This document shows, piece by piece, positions 58,561-64,000 of a DNA stretch of 64,000 nucleotides (the stretch's first letter is position 1; every line of letters starts with the position of its first letter). The notes beneath the pieces are model-generated. The model was not told the DNA's origin. It ran no database searches and saw only the letters and a list, made by a program, of their open reading frames with translations. Made by a program: the position numbers and the translations under genes. The DNA is from Lithospermum erythrorhizon (taxonomy: Eukaryota > Streptophyta > Magnoliopsida > Boraginales > Boraginaceae): NCBI GenBank assembly GCA_019722365.1, contig JADFUC010000833.1, positions 45,663 to 109,662 on the forward strand. Direction: 5' to 3'.

Positions 58561-59517
58561 AAAGATATCTAAAGTCCTCTCAATTTTTTTTAATATGGTT
58601 TAAATTTGGAATGCATAAAATGAAAAATTGAATCAAAACCCTATAATAAAATGTTGCAGAACTCATTCACAACTACTTTTATATGAAAATGCTTGTCATA
58701 AAATTCTTGCTTGGAGTGCCGAAATTTGATTTGTGTATATGCTACTTACTTTTATATAAATATTAGTATAAGATATTTATAATAAAACATGTATATTTTT
58801 ATTTAAATACATGTTTGATGTGAATATGTTAAATGTTTGATGAGATATGGAGATTTATATACATATATTTAAGTGAGAAAAACATGAATCTCTTTAGGAA
58901 TATGTCTTAATGTTTTATGGGAATATGAAGATTTCATAAAAGCTATTATTAATAGAAGTTCGCCCCAAGAAAGGCTAGGAGTGAAAATTGTTAAATATAT
59001 TTTCATGTTTATTTGAGAATATAATTCAATGAATTTTTGTTTTAGTTTAGGAATAGAAGTAATTTTAAATAGTTATTTATTCAGTTGTGCAAATTTAGAT
59101 AATATCTCCCCAAATAGAAAAATATCATCTTCTTTATTAAAAATGTCATCTGTATTCGTATAAAAGTAGTATTAAGGATATAATAGTCAGCAAAATTTTT
59201 AAGGCTTAATTTATGATTTTAAAAGCAGCGTTTAACAGGCTCACTTGGTAAATATACAAAATAACAAACCCTCCCATCCAAACCAATTTATAGGACCAGC
59301 CCCACCCCCAAATTCGCTCCCTCCCCAACCTCACATCAATTAGTTTTCTTAATACAATTCTATAATTAAATGCAAATCAAATTTAAACCTTCCATAGTTA
59401 CTTGATACCCGGAGCAAATTCGGAATACAGGTTTCGCTTCCTGATTGCGTAATTCGCTAAACAATGGGGTATACTCATGTATTTAGAAATATAATTTAGT
59501 ATTTCAATAGAATAGTA
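58561..59517. other. AT-rich intergenic DNA
   Basis: No gene or repeat family recognised. Confidence 0.5.
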
Positions 59518-59519
59518 TA

Positions 59520-59700
59520 CTCCCTCCATTCCATTTTCTTAGGGACATTTGAATTTTCATAATTTTTTATGCAAATTTGAAATACACTCACAATCTCAAA
59601 TTTTTCCTCCATTACACAACTCACAAATTGGTCAAACAAGGAATCAATCATAGAATTCTATTTGAAAAAAAAAAGTCGCTAAGAATTTGGGATGTATGAG
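59520..59700. mobile_element. Stowaway-type MITE 3
   Basis: 181 bp beginning CTCCCTCCATTCCATTTTCT and ending AAGAATTTGGGATGTATGAG, imperfect inverted ends, flanked by TA (59518-59519 and 59701-59702). The inner part (ACAAATTGGTCAAACAAGG) is of a kind common in plant Stowaway elements. Confidence 0.8.
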
Positions 59701-59804
59701 TAATGTTTTCATGTAAGTGATGTTGTTTGGTTTTGATTATCAAAAATACTGAAAATTTTAGTTACCATAAAAAACATAATAGGTTATTGGGTCAAGATTA
59801 TTAG

Positions 59805-60080
59805 GCATGAGCATGTCTAACGAACCGGGCCTCGGTGGGCCGTCCGCCGGCCCGGCCCATAGCGGTTCGAGTTCAACGCCCGGCCTGGGCCCACAAACGG
59901 CCCTGGCCCGTTAAAAAATGGGACGGACGGGGGCCGATGGGTTGGGCCCCTGGCAGGGAGCTGATTCAGTCGTCAAAGTCGGTGGGTATTTGGTAGGGCA
60001 CAGTTCGAGGCCGCAGGCACTAGCAATGGTGGGCCGTTTGGATAGATTGGTAGTTTGGGCTGAGGCCACTGTGGATGTTA
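59805..60080. mobile_element. GC-rich patch resembling hAT subterminal repeats
   Basis: In an AT-rich setting, 59825-59960 is packed with GGGCC/GGCCC words (CGGCCCGGCCC, CTGGGCCC, GGCCCTGGCCCG, GGGCCGATGGG) on both strands. Some plant hAT non-autonomous elements carry such GGGCCGGG-type clusters near their ends, next to a 'GTGAGCATG' start like GCATGAGCATGTC at 59804. No transposase, clear terminal inverted repeat or 8-bp duplication was found. Confidence 0.35.
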
Positions 60081-60890
60081 GAACTGGCGGATAATAGCCA
60101 TGAAATAATTGTGATATGATAATATCTTAAAAACCATATGATAATATATGCTAAAAACCATTCTTAAAGATTGATGATTTGTTAATATATGTATGATAAT
60201 AAATCAAATTATTTAGCTTCAAATAATATATAAATAAAATCGCCAAGATTAAATAATATATTTCTAATTAAATACTATTTCGAATATTGATAGATAACTT
60301 GAATTTGGTATTATTAGCTCTATATTCATCTTTATTTGATATATTATCATGAGAAATAGTTAAAAATGATTATTTAAATGTAGAGAGTTATTTAGTAGTA
60401 TTGTATAAGAAATGGATAATAATAAGATTAAATTTAATATATAAGGTTGTTTTATGAAAATAATATCTTTATTAAAAGAGAAATATTCATATATTCTGAA
60501 AGTAATAACATTGTATTCTAGTTATTTTAATTATAATTGAAAGTTGTTATTTAATGTTGAATATTCTTGATAATATGGATAGAGTGTATGACATGCAAGG
60601 TAAATACGAGATGAGAGGCATTAAATCAGGAACAAAATCATGAAAATATAGATGGACGACTCGGTTTAAAGCTACTCGTTTCATCCAAAAAATTTGATTT
60701 CCATTAATATTCTTAAAATAATCGCAGTTTAAAATTCTGTCCAATCGGTGTCTCAACAGCCATTTAAATTCGTATATCACAGCATATAGAATAAGCATTA
60801 ATGCTTAAGCAAGAGCCTAGCTGAAGTAAGTATTGTATCAAGATACAAAAAAACAATTGTCGATAAGGCTAAAGTTTAAAAATAAAATTA
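60081..60890. other. AT-rich stretch without a gene
   Basis: No supported gene. It may be the inner part of the putative hAT-like element to its left or ordinary intergenic DNA. Confidence 0.4.
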
Positions 60891-61140
60891 CAACTTAATC
60901 AAAAAGCAGTTGACAACAGCATCCAAAATGAGGCTGTGAGGATCTCGGCCTTTGCGTCTTTCACTTTAGCCACTCAGAACTTCTCCAACGACATTTCATT
61001 TATTGCCGCTGTCGACTGGTACAAATGAAATGCATGGCGAAAAGGGGTGTAAGGCTGCGAAAGCTTAGTGAACACTTGAGGTGAACTTCTGTAAGGGCGA
61101 GGCAATTGATATTATAATAGCCCTGACATAGATAAAATAC

Positions 61141-61141
<1 letters not shown>

Positions 61142-61204
<63 letters not shown>
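61142..61204. repeat. (TA)n microsatellite
   Basis: An uninterrupted run of about 31 TA dinucleotides, within the minus-strand Gypsy LTR. Confidence 0.95.
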
Positions 61205-61207
<3 letters not shown>

Positions 61208-61437
61208 GACTACCTAATCAAGTCATACAATAAAGATTCCAGAGAAGATACCAGGCATGCGTGTTAAGATATAATAGAAAGATGCAAATAAGGCACCACA
61301 AACACCGAGAATGAAATCATATAGACACCTTGACTAACTCTAGTAATCACCTTACATCTCACATATGCTCATGAAATATATCACTTATACAATATATCTC
61401 TGTCAATGAGGAATGGATCGATCGCTAATAACATTGC

Positions 61438-61665
61438 CTTATACCGTAGTATAAGGCAGCATCCCAGCAATGCCCATATCCCAGTGATGATAGATCTCAT
61501 GCACTTATACCCAAGGGTATAAAGGCAGCAGCAACAATGCACATAGCAAAGTGATAATAGATCTCCCAGCTGCGCTTATCTTGAAGTATAATGCCAATAC
61601 AGCAATGCACATAGCGAAAGTGATAATAGATCTCCTTATTGCGCTTATACCGAGTATAAGGCAAT
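61438..61665. repeat. 66-71 bp subrepeats with internal palindromes
   Basis: Units start at 61438, 61504, 61575 and 61644 with CTTATAC..GTATAA palindromes (for example CTTATACCGAGTATAAG). Each is followed by GGCA.., CAGCAATGC(A/C)CATA and GTGAT(A/G)ATAGATCTC. Three full units and the start of a fourth. The palindrome recurs in the related LTR at 8188-8380. Confidence 0.85.
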
Positions 61666-63050
61666 AACGTCCACGTATCACTTGAGGAAGGAGGAATGCT
61701 TTAACCACAATAAATCGGCATGGGGTCAATCACGATACTGAAGTCACCGAAGTCATACATAACTCCGGCCAACCTTATACCGATAACCAACTTTACTGCT
61801 CCCAGGCAATATTGGCCAACACTTGACTAAAACATCTCATGATCATAAATCCAATCATGACATACGTGATACCACCCAATCTGAGAGTCTTGAAACAGAG
61901 GCTGAAATACAACAGTCTGAGCAAAATAAATCAGAAACTCTGGTTGGGGTTATTATTGCCTCGAAGCAATCTTTTAACAGAACATGTATGTCATGCTCAT
62001 GGCTCACCAAATGAATCCCACAGCATGTCGTCTGACCATTACATGTATACCATACTCCATAATCATAACACAAGGACATGTATACCATTCCTGCATATCA
62101 TACCACAATAACATGATCACACAATTTAAAGTAAATGCGTAAAGTAACACCCCGAGTGAGATAAGTACTACGCCTCTGTAGCTACCACAAAAACCTTAGC
62201 GAACCTGTCGCATTAGCGCCGCTACCGCGTCGGCGCCTGAAAACACCGAAAGTATAATCAAAAGAAACCTACTACTATGCTGGGTTCTAGAAGATACCTT
62301 ACCCGACTCTTGGTGGAACTGTTTACAGACGATTAAAATGGCCGGATAAAATAACTTGTGTAATCCGTTGAATGACCTGATAGATTTCCCATTAGAATTC
62401 TACACTTATTACTTTAACATTTCAAATCAGCTTATAAGTCATACTATTAACCTCGAGTCCATAATTAACAACATATACTCGAAAATAGATTATAACTCAA
62501 CTTACTCATCGCGCTTTTGCATCTAACTCCTTTAATCAATTTACAAATCCGTTTAACGTCACAATAACTCACAATAGGCCCAATTAAAAGCTTACATTTA
62601 GGTCTTAGAAAAATATCAACCAAAAGTCAATCCTTAAAAAATCATAAAACTACATGTTAAATGCCGCCAAAATTTGTAGGAAAAGATGTTGGAAGCGCAA
62701 TAACTAAACTTTGAGGATGCTTTAACAACGACAAAGTGAAGAAATGGAAGAAAAATTTCTTGTTTGCTCGAAGAGGATGCCGGCCAAGCTTAGGGAAGGA
62801 AGGAAGATATTTGTGTTTGGTGTTATGAAGATAAGATGCGTGACTTGCAGCAAGTAAAAAAACCGTAACTTGAGAGTTTGTGCCCACGAATAAAGCGAAT
62901 CGAGGACTACCGAGCCGACTAACGATCTAACTTAACTCGAGTTATCCCCAGTATTACTACTAAATTATAAATGTGATTAGAAGCTCAAAAATAAATTTTA
63001 CGAATTAATGATTATGTCGAGGAAGTGCTTAGGAGCAGGTTATTCACAAT

Positions 63051-64000
63051 ACACCCTCACAAAATTTCGACCTCGAAATTTACTTGATAACAAGAAAGAG
63101 CAATATAATAACACAAAATCAAATACCATATAAAATAAAAGCAATAGTAACTTCATGCTCCTCGAGCATTTTGCGGGTAGCAGTTCGCAAATACCATCGC
63201 CGCGTTCCCAAGTCGCTCATACTGCGGTTGATTCCTCATGACTTTCCACTTAAGGCGTACCTTACTCCTCGAAACGCTTCTCTTTTCGGTCGGAAATTTC
63301 CACGGTCTTTTTCACCAAGCGTGAGGTCCTCCACCAACTCCATGGGAGGTAGCTAAAATATCTTGGAATGCGTCGGGGATATATACTTCCTCAAGCAGGG
63401 ATACATGGAAGACATTATGAATCTATCCAAACTTCGGAGGCAAGCATGACCGATAAACCCACGGTAGAAGCTACTCGAGGATCTCAAGGATCCCGAGGAC
63501 CTCATTCGATAAGCTGAGTCGCGGCACTCCGCCCATCTGGCCGCACCAGGTGCCGTCTGATACTAGCATGGAAGTTGTTGTTGTGGCGAACTCTATCTTG
63601 AGCAACTCATCGTCCCGATTTAGAAAGAAGTTCATAGCGGGCATATCCTCCAATGTCCGTATGCGTCTCGGATTGCCCGTATATGCGGGGATGAAAAGAT
63701 GTATTCAAGCTCGCTCTGGTCCCCGGTGCTCTAGAAACCCTTCGAAACCTCAAAAGTGAATCTAGCGTCGCGTCAAAATGATAGGCAAGACACAGGTGTA
63801 ACTTTCCTTGTCCCGGTTATGGGTCTTGTGGTCTACCGGGCCCGTGTAGATCGTGGGTAGGAAATGAGCCAGGCCGATAGCATCATGATACTTGAGATCG
63901 TCATTAGCCTCGATAATGCAAGGCCCAAACACGAGGGTCATGTGGTGATATTCTCGAATTAAAGCAGGGAATAGGAAGAGTGCAGCTTGAGCCAGCGGAT
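63051..64000 (-). pseudogene. Integrase C-terminal part of Gypsy element B (minus strand, runs off window)
   Basis: The minus strand matches the end of Gypsy element A pol. It has a LAHFLPTIY block (63845-63875; family SAHFLP), a piece like element A's 26511-26700 (ATCTTTTCATCCCCG near 63690), and a tail like 27000-27330 (RFIMSSMYPCLRKYI; VEDLTLG.KDRGNF near 63270-63335). Frames are broken. It is followed, on that strand, by the LTR at 63050 downward, so this is the 3' end of a second copy of the same Gypsy family in opposite orientation. Confidence 0.75.

Larger units (their letters stand above)
60890..63050 (-). mobile_element. LTR of Gypsy element B (minus strand)
   Basis: On the minus strand it starts near 63045 with TGTGAATAACCTG, right after ATTTCGAGGTCGAAATTTTG, the motif that precedes plant Gypsy 3' LTRs. 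It shares GTTAGATCGTTAGTCG, GGGCACAAACTC, and the GAAGAAATGGAAG region with the LTR at 27445-28790, and hairpin-bearing subrepeats with 8188-8380. The far end is unclear, near 60.9-61.1 kb. Confidence 0.65.

Overview
This is a stretch of plant nuclear DNA, almost certainly from a eudicot. The evidence is two spliced genes of plant-specific families with GT-AG introns, AT-rich intergenic DNA, Stowaway-type MITEs, and many decayed Copia and Gypsy LTR retrotransposons whose primer sites match the initiator-Met tRNA. The species cannot be named from sequence alone. Most of the window is layered transposon debris, with two apparently intact host genes in its middle third.

Layout. 1-6.5 kb: a minus-strand Copia element (RT, integrase and gag remnants, primer-binding site, part of an LTR), itself interrupted by two LTR-type insertions, one with an intact 5-bp target duplication. 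6.5-29.3 kb: a plus-strand chromovirus-like Gypsy element. Its gag and pol are split by an ~8.2-kb non-coding LTR-bounded segment (13.3-21.5 kb) and by a 2.2-kb solo LTR with a perfect 5-bp target duplication (21.8-24.0 kb). It ends in two LTR pieces facing each other as a long inverted repeat. 29.8-34.5 kb: a decayed minus-strand Copia element with both LTRs and an exact primer-binding site. 35.5-39.0 kb: a three-exon gene for a nodulin-like/NFD4-like major facilitator transporter, 550 aa. 40.3-42.6 kb: a broken hAT transposase gene. 43.2-44.4 kb: an LTR with an internal three-unit tandem repeat. 47.2-49.4 kb: a gene for a membrane-anchored myosin-binding (GTD-binding/DUF593) protein, with a possible extra 105-nt exon. 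49.5-54 kb: AT-rich DNA with diverged ~100-bp tandem arrays, two Stowaway MITEs and a perfect 75-bp duplication. 54-56.3 kb: a Gypsy-type LTR. 57.2-58.6 kb: a frameshifted AAA-ATPase (BCS1/AATP-like) pseudogene. 59.5-60.1 kb: a MITE and a GC-rich, hAT-like patch. 61-64 kb: a minus-strand Gypsy LTR plus integrase fragment of the same family as the 6.5-29 kb element, running off the window.

The two intact genes are functionally unrelated (membrane transport; tethering of myosin XI to endomembranes) and show no sign of joint regulation. No new multi-gene system was found. The most notable points are the possible extra exon in the myosin-binding gene, the head-to-head LTR palindrome that could make a hairpin RNA, the dated nesting order of the retrotransposons, and the LTR subrepeats that each carry a small palindrome.
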